Source of the DNA: Methylomarinum sp964474415
GTDB taxonomy: Bacteria > Pseudomonadota > Gammaproteobacteria > Methylococcales > Methylomonadaceae
DNA length: 22,622 nt
Assembly: GCA_964474415.1 (NCBI GenBank)
Contig: CAYYSO010000019.1
Location: forward strand, 1 to 22,622
Direction: 5' to 3'
Positions within the stretch are counted from its first letter, which is position 1. Every line of letters starts with the position of its first letter. Shown here piece by piece: positions 8,113-14,892 of the stretch. The notes beneath the pieces are model-generated. The model was not told the DNA's origin. It worked only from the letters and a program-made list of their open reading frames with translations, and did no database searches. The translations under genes were made by a program, and so were the position numbers.

Positions 8113-9846
8113 ATGCGTACTTCTCAATTTCCACTTAATACCGTTAAAGAAATTCCTGCTGACGCTGAAATCGCCAGCCACAAACTCATGATTCGCGCGG
8201 GGTTGATCCGCAAATTAGCTGCTGGACTATATACTTGGCTGCCACTGGGTTTACGGGTCTTACGCAAAGTTGAAACAATCACCCGGGAGGAAATGGAAAA
8301 AGCCGGCGCTCTGGAGGTTTTGATGCCCACGCTACAGCCTGCTGAACTATGGCAGGAAACCGGGCGCTGGGAACAATACGGCCCGGAACTGGCCCGCTTA
8401 CAGGATCGTCATCAACGTGATTTTTGCCTGGGACCAACTCATGAAGAAATCATCACCGACCTGGCCCGCAATGAGCTAAAAAGCTATAAACAACTGCCGA
8501 TCACTTACTATCAGATCCAAACCAAAATTCGCGACGAAATCCGCCCCCGTTTTGGCATCATGCGTTCCCGCGAATTTATTATGAAAGATGCCTATTCATT
8601 TCATATGGATCAGCAGTCTTTACAGGAAACTTATGATGTTATGTATCAGGCTTACAGTAATATTTTTAACCGTTTCGGGCTTGAATTCCGGGCTGTGATT
8701 GCTGATTCCGGCTCCATCGGCGGCGCTGTCTCACATGAATTTCATGTTTTGGCTGATTCTGGCGAAGATGCCATCGCTTTTTCTACAGATAGCGACTATG
8801 CCGCCAATATTGAAAAAGCAGAGGCGCTTATGCCTGCGGGATTACGGGCAGAAGCGACACAAACGATGGAACAGGTTGATACCCCTGAACAACATTCTAT
8901 TGAGGATGTTAGCCGATTTTTCAATCTATCCCCGCAACAATGCCTGAAAACCCTGATTGTTAAAGGTGAAGACGAGACCCTGGTTGCCCTGTTATTACGA
9001 GGCGATCATGAACTGAATGATCTAAAAGCTGAAAAAATTGACGGCGTGGCATCCCCCTTACAATTTGCTGATGATAATGAAATTTTGTCAGCATGTGGTT
9101 GTCATCCCGGTTCTATAGGTCCTATTGGTCTGGATATTCCAATAATTGCTGACCGCAGTGTCACCTTGATGTCTGATTTTATCTGTGGTGCCAATCAGGA
9201 TGAACAACACTATCAAGGGGTTAACTGGGAACGTGACCTACCCTTGCCTTCAAAAATTGAAGATATACGAACCGTTGTTGAAGGCGACCCCAGCCCGGAC
9301 GGTAAAGGTTCTTTAACCATTGCCAGAGGCATTGAAGTCGGACATATTTTTCAACTGGGTGACAAATACAGTAAAGCAATGGATGCCGCCGTCACCAATG
9401 AATCGGGTAAAAATCACATCATCCTCATGGGCTGCTACGGAATCGGTATTTCCCGTGTGGTAGCTGCGGCGATCGAACAAAGCCATGATCAAAACGGGAT
9501 TATCTGGCCAAATGAGCTGGCGCCGTTTCAGGTTGCCCTGTGTCCCATGAATATGCATAAATCAGATCGGTTGCGGGATGCCGCTGAAAAAATCTATCAG
9601 GATCTACAGAATGCCGGTATTGATGTACTTTTTGATGATAGAAAAGTACGCGCCGGCTTCATGTTCTCGGATATGGAATTGATCGGTATCCCTCATCGTA
9701 TCGTTATCGGTGATCGTGGACTGGATAAAGGCACTGCAGAATACAGAGCCAGAACGGCGCGGGAAAATCTGGATATTCCTTTAACAGAGATTGTTGAGTT
9801 TATTAAAAACCAGTTAGGCATGAAGCCAAATAATCCATGCAACTGA
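8113..9846 (+). CDS. proS: Prolyl-tRNA synthetase (bacterial type, with editing domain)
   Basis: ProS charges tRNA-Pro with proline in the cytoplasm. I start it at the ATG at 8113 (MRTSQFPLNTVKEIPADAE), where the conserved family N-terminus begins, giving 577 residues, close to the usual 565-580. Class II motif 2 is visible in RFGIMRSREFIMKDAYSFH and motif 3 in GCYGIGISRVVAAAIEQ. The middle third is the INS editing domain that hydrolyses misacylated Ala-tRNA-Pro. The C-terminal anticodon-binding domain contains MELIGIPHRIVIGDRGLD. In-frame ATGs at 8038 and 8077 would add 25 or 12 residues; the 8077 one has a nearby AGGTAG, so the start is not certain. The gene follows the Tsx-like gene closely and may be partly read through from it. 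Confidence 0.96.
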   Translation: MRTSQFPLNTVKEIPADAEIASHKLMIRAGLIRKLAAGLYTWLPLGLRVLRKVETITREEMEKAGALEVLMPTLQPAELWQETGRWEQYGPELARLQDRHQRDFCLGPTHEEIITDLARNELKSYKQLPITYYQIQTKIRDEIRPRFGIMRSREFIMKDAYSFHMDQQSLQETYDVMYQAYSNIFNRFGLEFRAVIADSGSIGGAVSHEFHVLADSGEDAIAFSTDSDYAANIEKAEALMPAGLRAEATQTMEQVDTPEQHSIEDVSRFFNLSPQQCLKTLIVKGEDETLVALLLRGDHELNDLKAEKIDGVASPLQFADDNEILSACGCHPGSIGPIGLDIPIIADRSVTLMSDFICGANQDEQHYQGVNWERDLPLPSKIEDIRTVVEGDPSPDGKGSLTIARGIEVGHIFQLGDKYSKAMDAAVTNESGKNHIILMGCYGIGISRVVAAAIEQSHDQNGIIWPNELAPFQVALCPMNMHKSDRLRDAAEKIYQDLQNAGIDVLFDDRKVRAGFMFSDMELIGIPHRIVIGDRGLDKGTAEYRARTARENLDIPLTEIVEFIKNQLGMKPNNPCN

Positions 9847-9851
9847 CGAAT

Positions 9852-9878
9852 GCAGGGGGCAAATATGCTTCCCCCTGC
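9852..9878 (+). terminator. GC-rich hairpin after proS
   Basis: GCAGGGGG (9852-9859) and CCCCCTGC (9871-9878) form a perfect 8-bp stem six bases after the proS stop. No T-tract follows, so it may stabilise the mRNA end rather than terminate on its own. Confidence 0.5.
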
Positions 9879-9920
9879 ACACCCAGGATGTCTCTCTTAA
9901 CCTTGACAATATCTGCACAT

Positions 9921-10144
9921 TTGCCTACATGGAGGTATACTTCGCGCGGTTACGGATACGGAATTTATAACGAGTTGTTTTTTGTCGAGAGCAAGGCGCT
10001 GAAACAGGCGCATAGCAAGCTATGTAACTGTTTTAGCACAGCTTACACGTTCCTGCTCATTAAGTACCTACATCCATGTAGGCAACCCAGCTATCGGCAC
10101 AAAATCAGCCGTTAGGAAACCGCATCCGTGACCGCGCAAAGTAT
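9921..10144. repeat. Highly structured intergenic element with interleaved inverted repeats
   Basis: This element fills most of the 435-bp gap between proS and the HD-GYP gene. TTGCCTACATGGA (9921-9933) is perfectly inverted at 10073-10085. A 25-bp arm at 9937-9961 is inverted at 10120-10144 with 22 of 25 positions matching. The two pairs are interleaved (A, B, A', B'), not nested. Inside, GCTGAAACAG (9998-10007) pairs with CTGTTTTAGC (10028-10037) around CATAGC/GCTATG (10011-10016/10019-10024), and CCTACAT-CC-ATGTAGG forms another hairpin at 10067-10082. It shares the CATGTAGGC motif with the repeat at 20688-20793. A structured RNA or a composite of two repeats are both possible. From 10145 to 10281 I see nothing more. 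Confidence 0.55.
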
Positions 10145-10281
10145 AAGGTGCTTGGCGATAACATTGCGCATTAGGACAACTCAGGAGTTGCGTAGTGGTG
10201 TGCTATGGGGACGCGGTAGCTTCATCATATTTACATAGCTCAATACGGATAAAAAGAAACGAGCACTAAAACACTTAAAAA

Positions 10282-11562
10282 ATGATACCCAACATTCATT
10301 TAGTCATTATAAAAAAATTACTGTTTGCGGGCACTTTAGTTGCGATTGTCGTTTCAGTAATAGCACTTTATATTGAACTGGAACGTATTGAGAAAAACGT
10401 TGTTCATACCGCTTATGAAGAATCGATACAGTATATCGATTTTTATAATCAATACACTCATAATCAAAACGCGAAAAGCTTTCAGATTTTTCAGAAAGAA
10501 ATAGACGATAGACTCAAAGCCAGCCATTTCATAATTCTTGAATTTTATACTGAAAAACATGATTTACTGCTAAGTGCAGGAACGGTTAATGTTGATGAAA
10601 TCAGTCATGAACTTATGCGTAAAGACCATAAAGTACAGATGGATGATAACGTCAATTACAAAACTTATTTTGCCCATAACGCTTATAAAAATGAATTGTA
10701 TATGGAAGTTGAAATCCCGTTAACAAAGAAAGGATCTACACAGATTAAAGGCTTTTTAAAAGGCATTTACAAACTTTCTTCGACAGAAATTATTGCCATA
10801 ATCTACGATGCTGTTTTTGTATTGGCGCAATATATTGCAACGGTTATTTTTACCACCCTGGTACTTTACCCGATTATAATTTTACTCAATAAAGATCTGC
10901 TAAAAAGTGCCAACGATTTATCCCATGCCAATATTAATCTCCTTAAAGTACTGGGTGGAGCAATCGCCAAACGTGACAATGATACCAATGTACACAATTA
11001 TCGCGTTACTATTTATGCTATTTGCCTTGCCCAGGCGCTCAAGCTGGACACTTCCCAAATAAAAGCTCTTATTAAAGGCGCTTTTTTGCATGATGTCGGT
11101 AAAATCGGTATCAGAGATAATATACTTTTAAAACCGACAGAGCTTGAAGATGATGAGTTTAAGGAAATGCAGAGACATGTCATTTATGGCGTCGAAATTA
11201 TTAAAAACAGTAAATGGCTAACTGATGCTACCGATGTAGTGAAATTTCATCATGAAAAATTTGATGGTTCGGGGTATTTAAGTGGACTTACAGGTAAAAC
11301 AATTCCACTTAACGCACGAATCTTTGCAATTGTGGATGTATTTGATGCATTGACTTCCAAACGACCTTATAAAAATGCATTTTCTTTTTCAGAATCAATG
11401 GCCATCATTAAGAAAGGCGTAAACACTCACTTTGACCCGGAATTAGTCCATACTTTTGAGCAAATAGCTGAAAACTTGTATTCCAAAATCATAATGTTGG
11501 AAACAGAAGATGCCCTTAGCAAAGAACTTGATTTGCTAATGGATGATTATTTTATGCTTTAA
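10282..11562 (+). CDS. HD-GYP domain c-di-GMP phosphodiesterase with N-terminal membrane sensor
   Basis: The 426-residue protein has a membrane helix (about 11-32), a periplasmic sensor region (about 33-170), a second membrane segment (about 176-203) and a C-terminal HD-GYP domain (215-400). The HD dyad is H270-D271 in FLHDVGKIGI, and metal-site histidines H299 and H323-H324 are present. The signature segment reads HHEKFDGSGYL (323-333), so the GYP triad is GYL here. The family hydrolyses cyclic-di-GMP; a Leu for Pro change could leave activity intact, because the metal ligands are elsewhere. It has no operon partner. Its 5' side borders the structured element at 9921-10144, and the ribosome binding site is weak. 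Confidence 0.9.
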   Translation: MIPNIHLVIIKKLLFAGTLVAIVVSVIALYIELERIEKNVVHTAYEESIQYIDFYNQYTHNQNAKSFQIFQKEIDDRLKASHFIILEFYTEKHDLLLSAGTVNVDEISHELMRKDHKVQMDDNVNYKTYFAHNAYKNELYMEVEIPLTKKGSTQIKGFLKGIYKLSSTEIIAIIYDAVFVLAQYIATVIFTTLVLYPIIILLNKDLLKSANDLSHANINLLKVLGGAIAKRDNDTNVHNYRVTIYAICLAQALKLDTSQIKALIKGAFLHDVGKIGIRDNILLKPTELEDDEFKEMQRHVIYGVEIIKNSKWLTDATDVVKFHHEKFDGSGYLSGLTGKTIPLNARIFAIVDVFDALTSKRPYKNAFSFSESMAIIKKGVNTHFDPELVHTFEQIAENLYSKIIMLETEDALSKELDLLMDDYFML

Positions 11563-11823
11563 TCAACAAATCTCTGATCTATTTATTCCATCGATATTTT
11601 CTAAAATGGGGCACTCCTGCTGACTGCAACAACAAGCGCCAAGCAATAATTGTAATTCTTGACGCAACACATTCAACTCCGCTATCTGCTGTTCAATATC
11701 ATCCAGTTTTTGTTGCGTCATTAGGCGGACATCTTCACGCATTTCAAACAGGGCTTTAATTTTATTCAGTGTGAAATTCATCATTTTTGCGCATAGGATA
11801 AATTTTATTCGGGGAAGATCCAA
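11563..11823 (-). pseudogene. MerR-family metal regulator remnant lacking its DNA-binding head
   Basis: The readable part corresponds to the second half of a heavy-metal MerR regulator: LPRIKFI...FTLNKIKALFE, the long dimerisation helix QQKLDDIEQQIAELNVLRQELQ cut here into its helical repeats, and a Cys-rich metal-binding tail ACCCSQQECPILEN. The N-terminal winged helix is missing. Codons just upstream read LYEK, then jump to LDLPRIKFI, as if about 20 residues between the YYEK and DLSRLRFI motifs of the intact MerR at 15564 had been deleted, and a TAG stops the frame a few codons earlier. No proper ATG exists; the longest frame begins with TTG at 11823. The break lies next to the recombinase module, which suggests loss during insertion or excision. 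Confidence 0.72.
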
Positions 11824-11924
11824 TTTTTCATATAAGTGTAATGGCTAAATGACCGCCAACCTTCAGGACACCACTCCCCGATCAGGTCTGGCAACAATTC
11901 CTTAAATAAGCAACCAGATGACTG

Positions 11925-12992
11925 CTATTTGATCGGCTCCCTGTCTACAGAGCTTTGCAACTGTTTAAGTTGCCCCTGAATAACCGACTTTTCCTGGAGA
12001 ATAACCTTGTTTTCGTCGGTTAATAAGGCGACCTTGTCCTTAGCTACTCCTAATTCGACCTCCATGTTTTTCAATGCCTGGGTTAATAGCGCGATCTCTT
12101 TGTCGTCTGCAGATTGCTGGTTCGTTATCTTAGCTACTTTTTCTCGAAGCGCTTCATTTTGATGATGTGACTCTCGTCTCTTTGTCAAAGAAGCTTCGAG
12201 TTCGCGGTTCAAGATCTGTATCTCCTCAGTTTTCTTACCCAGCGCAAGCTGAAGCGTGTGATTACTCTCGTTTAATTTATTGGTGGTTTTTTGAAGCTCC
12301 GCATTGGCCTCTAATAAATTGGATATCCTCGATTCCGACTGGGAAAGCTGATTACTTAGAACCTGTATTTGACCATGTAACTGCTGGTTAGTTGTTCGGA
12401 ATTGTTCCCGCTCCTGTTGTCGATCTTCTGCCGTTCGTTGTTGGTAGTGTTCAAAATGGTCTCGGATATCCCGATTTTCCTGTTTAAGATCTTCCATTGT
12501 TGCCTTCAGTTCTGCAACGCGGGACACGGCTTCATCCCGTTGAGATTCGCTCTTTGCAATGGCAACACGCGCATCTTCCAAGGATTGGCTTAAGGAGCTC
12601 TTTTCCTTCGACAAACGTTGTATTTTCTGCTCCATGTCCTGCTGGCTAGACGTGAACTGGGTAATAGTATTGCGAGTTTCTGTTAGTTCTCTTCGTAGAT
12701 CCTCATTAATAGCCTGGAATTCCTGCTTGGCCTGTCCAATCTTATGCTCGGCCATTTTCTGCACGCGTTCATGGAGTGATTTAACGACCTCGACCAAGTC
12801 GTTGGGGAGCCCACTGACATCGGCGGCATTCCCATTATACGATCGCCAACGCTTGAGTAGCGGTGCGATGGTACTTTTGCTACCGGTCCCCAGGTACTCA
12901 CGGACCCGATCAACTGTTGGTTCCTGGCCTCGGATTTTAATCGCCTCTGCGGCTTTGGTGACATCAATGTAGGTAACCCCAGCACGAGCCAT
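11925..12992 (-). CDS. tnpT: TnpT-like / KfrA_N DNA-binding coiled-coil protein
   Basis: The 355-residue protein starts with a KfrA_N-type DNA-binding domain (about 7-115: VTKAAEAIKIRGQEPTVDRV, then LGTGSKSTIAPLLKRWR). Nearly all the rest (about 80-350) is heptad-rich coiled coil loaded with Gln, Glu and Lys. It is divergent from a tyrosine recombinase with 204 bp between the two starts. That architecture matches TnpT, which assists TnpS in cointegrate resolution in Tn4651-type Tn3-family transposons. Plasmid KfrA proteins share the same domain and autoregulate. A strong ribosome binding site (AGAGGA) precedes the ATG, and a perfect palindrome at 13022-13042 sits just upstream, a likely autoregulatory operator. 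Assignment to TnpT rests on domain plus context. Confidence 0.7.
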   Translation of the reverse strand: MARAGVTYIDVTKAAEAIKIRGQEPTVDRVREYLGTGSKSTIAPLLKRWRSYNGNAADVSGLPNDLVEVVKSLHERVQKMAEHKIGQAKQEFQAINEDLRRELTETRNTITQFTSSQQDMEQKIQRLSKEKSSLSQSLEDARVAIAKSESQRDEAVSRVAELKATMEDLKQENRDIRDHFEHYQQRTAEDRQQEREQFRTTNQQLHGQIQVLSNQLSQSESRISNLLEANAELQKTTNKLNESNHTLQLALGKKTEEIQILNRELEASLTKRRESHHQNEALREKVAKITNQQSADDKEIALLTQALKNMEVELGVAKDKVALLTDENKVILQEKSVIQGQLKQLQSSVDREPIK

Positions 12993-13021
12993 AGTTGTTT
13001 CCTCTCGGATTATTTAATATC

Positions 13022-13159
13022 ATATTACGTAATACGTAATATAACATTATTTTAGTGATTTTCAAATTTTCTTGAACATCTATAAATAACCAACGATAAT
13101 AACACTTATCGCTGGTTATACTTAAAATTGGGAATATAATCGCTTGTACCAACGGTACA
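13022..13159. other. Candidate resolution/recombination site between tnpT-like and tnpS-like genes
   Basis: Three dyads lie in the 204-bp divergent gap. ATATTACGTA (13022-13031) is perfectly inverted at 13033-13042 around one central A. TAACCAACGATAA (13087-13099) and TTATCGCTGGTTA (13106-13118) are inverted with one mismatch around the 6-bp spacer TAACAC, the geometry of a tyrosine recombinase core site. TGTACC (13145-13150) is inverted at 13154-13159. In Tn4651 the TnpS/TnpT target (rst) lies in the same place, so I infer a homologous function. Confidence 0.6.
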
Positions 13160-13196
13160 CGGGCGGGTATTCAGCAACTCACTTTGAGAAAATAGT

Positions 13197-14204
13197 ATGG
13201 ATAAAAAACAGTCAGAATCAGAACTAAACCTGCCATTACGTAATGAACAATCGACTATTCCGGCCCTGTCGGAGACCGAATCGTTGCGGCAATATCTCCA
13301 GGCGGCCACATCCGATAACACCCGTAAAACCTACCGTTCGGCAATTCGTCAGTTTGAAAAATGGGGTGGCCGACTGCCTACAGACCGAGATACCCTTGCG
13401 CGTTATCTACTAGCCAAGGTGAACTCCCTCAATCCTCGCACCTTGGACCTTCACCTCACTGCCATCAGTCAATGGCATCACTACCAGGGTTTGGTTGACC
13501 CTGTTCGTGATCCCCTGATTCGAAAAACCATGGATGGCATACGTCGCACTCATGGCAAGCCCAAACAGAAAGCCAAGGCTTTGCGCCTGGAGCACATTGC
13601 TCAAATGGTAGGCCATCTACGTCAACTACCGGATACTCAAAAAAAGTGGCGTGATATAGCTCTGTTACTGACAGGTTTTTTTGGAGCCTTTCGGCGAAGC
13701 GAATTGGTGGCCATCCAGGTCAGCGACCTGGTTTGGGAACCTGAAGGACTGATTATTCAGCTGCCTCACTCAAAGACCGATCAGCAAAGCGAAGGTTTAC
13801 TACGTGCACTACCCTTTGGCTCGACGGCCGTTTGCCCCGGCAAGGCAATTAAAGCCTGGCTTGAAGTCGCTGGTATTGTGGACGGCCCTGTGTTTCGCCC
13901 GATAAATCGCTGGAATCATATTTACTCTAAGCCCTTGAATTCCGGAGCAATTAACGATCTGCTAAAAAACCTGGGAAAAGCCTGTAATTTTGAGTTTATC
14001 CCTGAACTCAGTAGCCATAGCTTTCGCCGAGGTCTATCCACTTCAGCGGCCCGAGAACATGTGGATTTTGAGTTGATTAAAAAGCAAGGAGGCTGGAAAA
14101 GTGATGCTACTGTCTGGGAATATATTGAGGAAGGCCAACAACTCAAGGATAACGCCGCAGTGATATTAATGGAGAAAATGGCGGCTCTACTTCACACGGG
14201 TTGA
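13197..14204 (+). CDS. tnpS: Tyrosine recombinase, TnpS-like
   Basis: The 335-residue protein has an N-terminal SAM-like core-binding domain (about 25-115, NTRKTYRSAIRQFEKWGG) and a C-terminal catalytic domain. The catalytic set is complete: R166 in AFRRSEL, K193 in HSKTD, H274 and R277 in HSFRRG, W300 in QGGW and the nucleophile Y309 in WEYIEEG. It should cut and rejoin DNA at a pair of inverted arms such as those at 13087-13118. Its size, divergent KfrA_N/coiled-coil partner and intervening dyads favour a TnpS-type cointegrate resolvase over a prophage integrase. No transposase, excisionase or tRNA attachment site is visible. GC content is higher than in the flanking genes of region 1. Confidence 0.85.
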   Translation: MDKKQSESELNLPLRNEQSTIPALSETESLRQYLQAATSDNTRKTYRSAIRQFEKWGGRLPTDRDTLARYLLAKVNSLNPRTLDLHLTAISQWHHYQGLVDPVRDPLIRKTMDGIRRTHGKPKQKAKALRLEHIAQMVGHLRQLPDTQKKWRDIALLLTGFFGAFRRSELVAIQVSDLVWEPEGLIIQLPHSKTDQQSEGLLRALPFGSTAVCPGKAIKAWLEVAGIVDGPVFRPINRWNHIYSKPLNSGAINDLLKNLGKACNFEFIPELSSHSFRRGLSTSAAREHVDFELIKKQGGWKSDATVWEYIEEGQQLKDNAAVILMEKMAALLHTG

Positions 14205-14237
14205 TGTCAAGTAAATGCAGATTTTTGACAGCCTTCC

Positions 14238-14268
14238 TTGACTTAGAGTTGGCTCCAATAATTATCAT
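14238..14268 (+). promoter_or_regulatory. MerR-type promoter/operator of the thioredoxin-CcdA-merR operon
   Basis: TTGACT (14238-14243) and TATCAT (14263-14268) are separated by 19 bp, the overlong spacing that MerR-family activators correct by twisting DNA. The spacer holds the dyad TTAGAG-TTGG-CTCCAA (14243-14258, 5 of 6 arm bases match). The last gene of the downstream operon is a MerR regulator, so autoregulated control is likely. A secondary dyad TGTCAA/TTGACA lies just upstream (14205-14230). Confidence 0.72.
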
Positions 14269-14301
14269 GGTCTTGTAACAGTTATAGAGAAGATCCTCTA
14301 C

Positions 14302-14481
14302 ATGGCAAAAATCACAGTATTGCTTGCGGCAAAACTATTGCTGACTCCTTCCGCCGTTGCCACAGCGCATGACCCTGTGTCTCATACCTGAAGTGGCAAA
14401 GACGAATGCTGGGCATCAATCACTACGGCCGTGTTTGCTGCCTATGCATTACTGCCCATCACACTTTGGCTGAAATCCTGA
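14302..14481 (+). CDS. Small membrane-type ORF interrupted by an in-frame TGA
   Basis: The first reading frame after the MerR-type promoter begins MAKITVLLAAKLLLTPSAVA (signal-like), runs 29 codons to a TGA at 14389-14391, then stays open in the same frame for another 29 codons: SGKDECWASITTAVFAAYAL and PITLWLKS, ending at a second TGA. The joined product would be a 59-residue membrane protein with a second hydrophobic helix. The TGA sits six residues before the Cys of DECW, so a Cys codon mutated to stop, or recoding as selenocysteine, are both conceivable. A nonsense-mutated pseudogene is the simplest reading, and the open second half could be chance. I do not recognise the family. Confidence 0.35.
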
Positions 14482-14501
14482 TATTTGAAGAGGAGATCAC
14501 A

Positions 14502-14600
14502 ATGAATCGATTACGTTTACTGTTGTTTTTACTGTTACTGCTAACGAGGTTTTTGCGCTATCCGGTAAACAGCCATAGTATGAGTATTATGGCAAGATGA
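14502..14600 (+). CDS. Leader-like 32-residue hydrophobic peptide, possibly a frameshifted gene
   Basis: A strong ribosome binding site (AGAGGAG, eight bases upstream) precedes this ATG. The product starts MNRLRLLLFLLLLLT, a signal-peptide-like run, then ends after 32 residues without a domain. Shifting by one base after the Leu run gives TANEVFALSGKQP, a more natural signal-cleavage region, followed by TAG, which suggests a damaged small secreted protein. It lies between the small TGA-bearing ORF and the thioredoxin gene in the MerR-controlled operon. Function is unknown. Confidence 0.4.
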   Translation: MNRLRLLLFLLLLLTRFLRYPVNSHSMSIMAR

Positions 14601-14613
14601 AGGTATTAAAAGT

Positions 14614-14892
14614 ATGACCGACCCACACGTAGTCGTTGTTAAATTACTGACAGCCTCGGACTGTGGCCGTTGCCAAAAGGCCAGAACACTGGCGAAAGAG
14701 GCGATCACCGAACTGGGCGACAGCCGCGTTCACTATCGGGAAATCAATGTCGTGGACGAAATTGATTACGCGGTCCGGCTTGGTGTGATGAGTACACCTG
14801 CCATCGCACTGAATGGCGACCTGGTGTTTCCCGCGCCGCCCTCCAAGGCCAAACTGCGCCAGGCGATTCTAACAAAATTGGCCGAACTATGA
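14614..14892 (+). CDS. Thioredoxin-family protein (CGRC)
   Basis: A 92-residue, minimal thioredoxin fold with active site C17-G-R-C20 in LLTASDCGRCQKA and the cis-proline loop STPAIALNGDLVF around P62. It lacks a signal peptide, so it should act in the cytoplasm unless exported otherwise. It ends in an ATGA overlap with the CcdA-like gene, so the two are co-translated; a thioredoxin-CcdA pair implies passing electrons across the inner membrane or reducing metal-stressed thiols. Expression is probably driven by the MerR-type promoter at 14238. The base composition is clearly GC-richer than region 1, consistent with horizontal acquisition. Confidence 0.86.
   Translation: MTDPHVVVVKLLTASDCGRCQKARTLAKEAITELGDSRVHYREINVVDEIDYAVRLGVMSTPAIALNGDLVFPAPPSKAKLRQAILTKLAEL

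Noticed and set aside
8087..8115. TTGACT as -35 of a proS promoter
   Set aside because: The matching -10 would fall on the start codon at 8113, leaving no room for a leader.
9837..10115. 92-codon plus-strand reading frame after proS
   Set aside because: It overlaps the proS end and the structured repeat; the composition follows the hairpins and shows no motif.
12559..12972. 137-codon reading frame antisense to the tnpT-like gene
   Set aside because: Shadow of the coiled-coil gene; the tnpT-like frame has the domain, start site and context.
14205..14230. TGTCAA...TTGACA dyad as a terminal repeat of a transposon
   Set aside because: Only 6 bp per arm, with no match to a known terminal sequence and no partner copy at the other end of the module.
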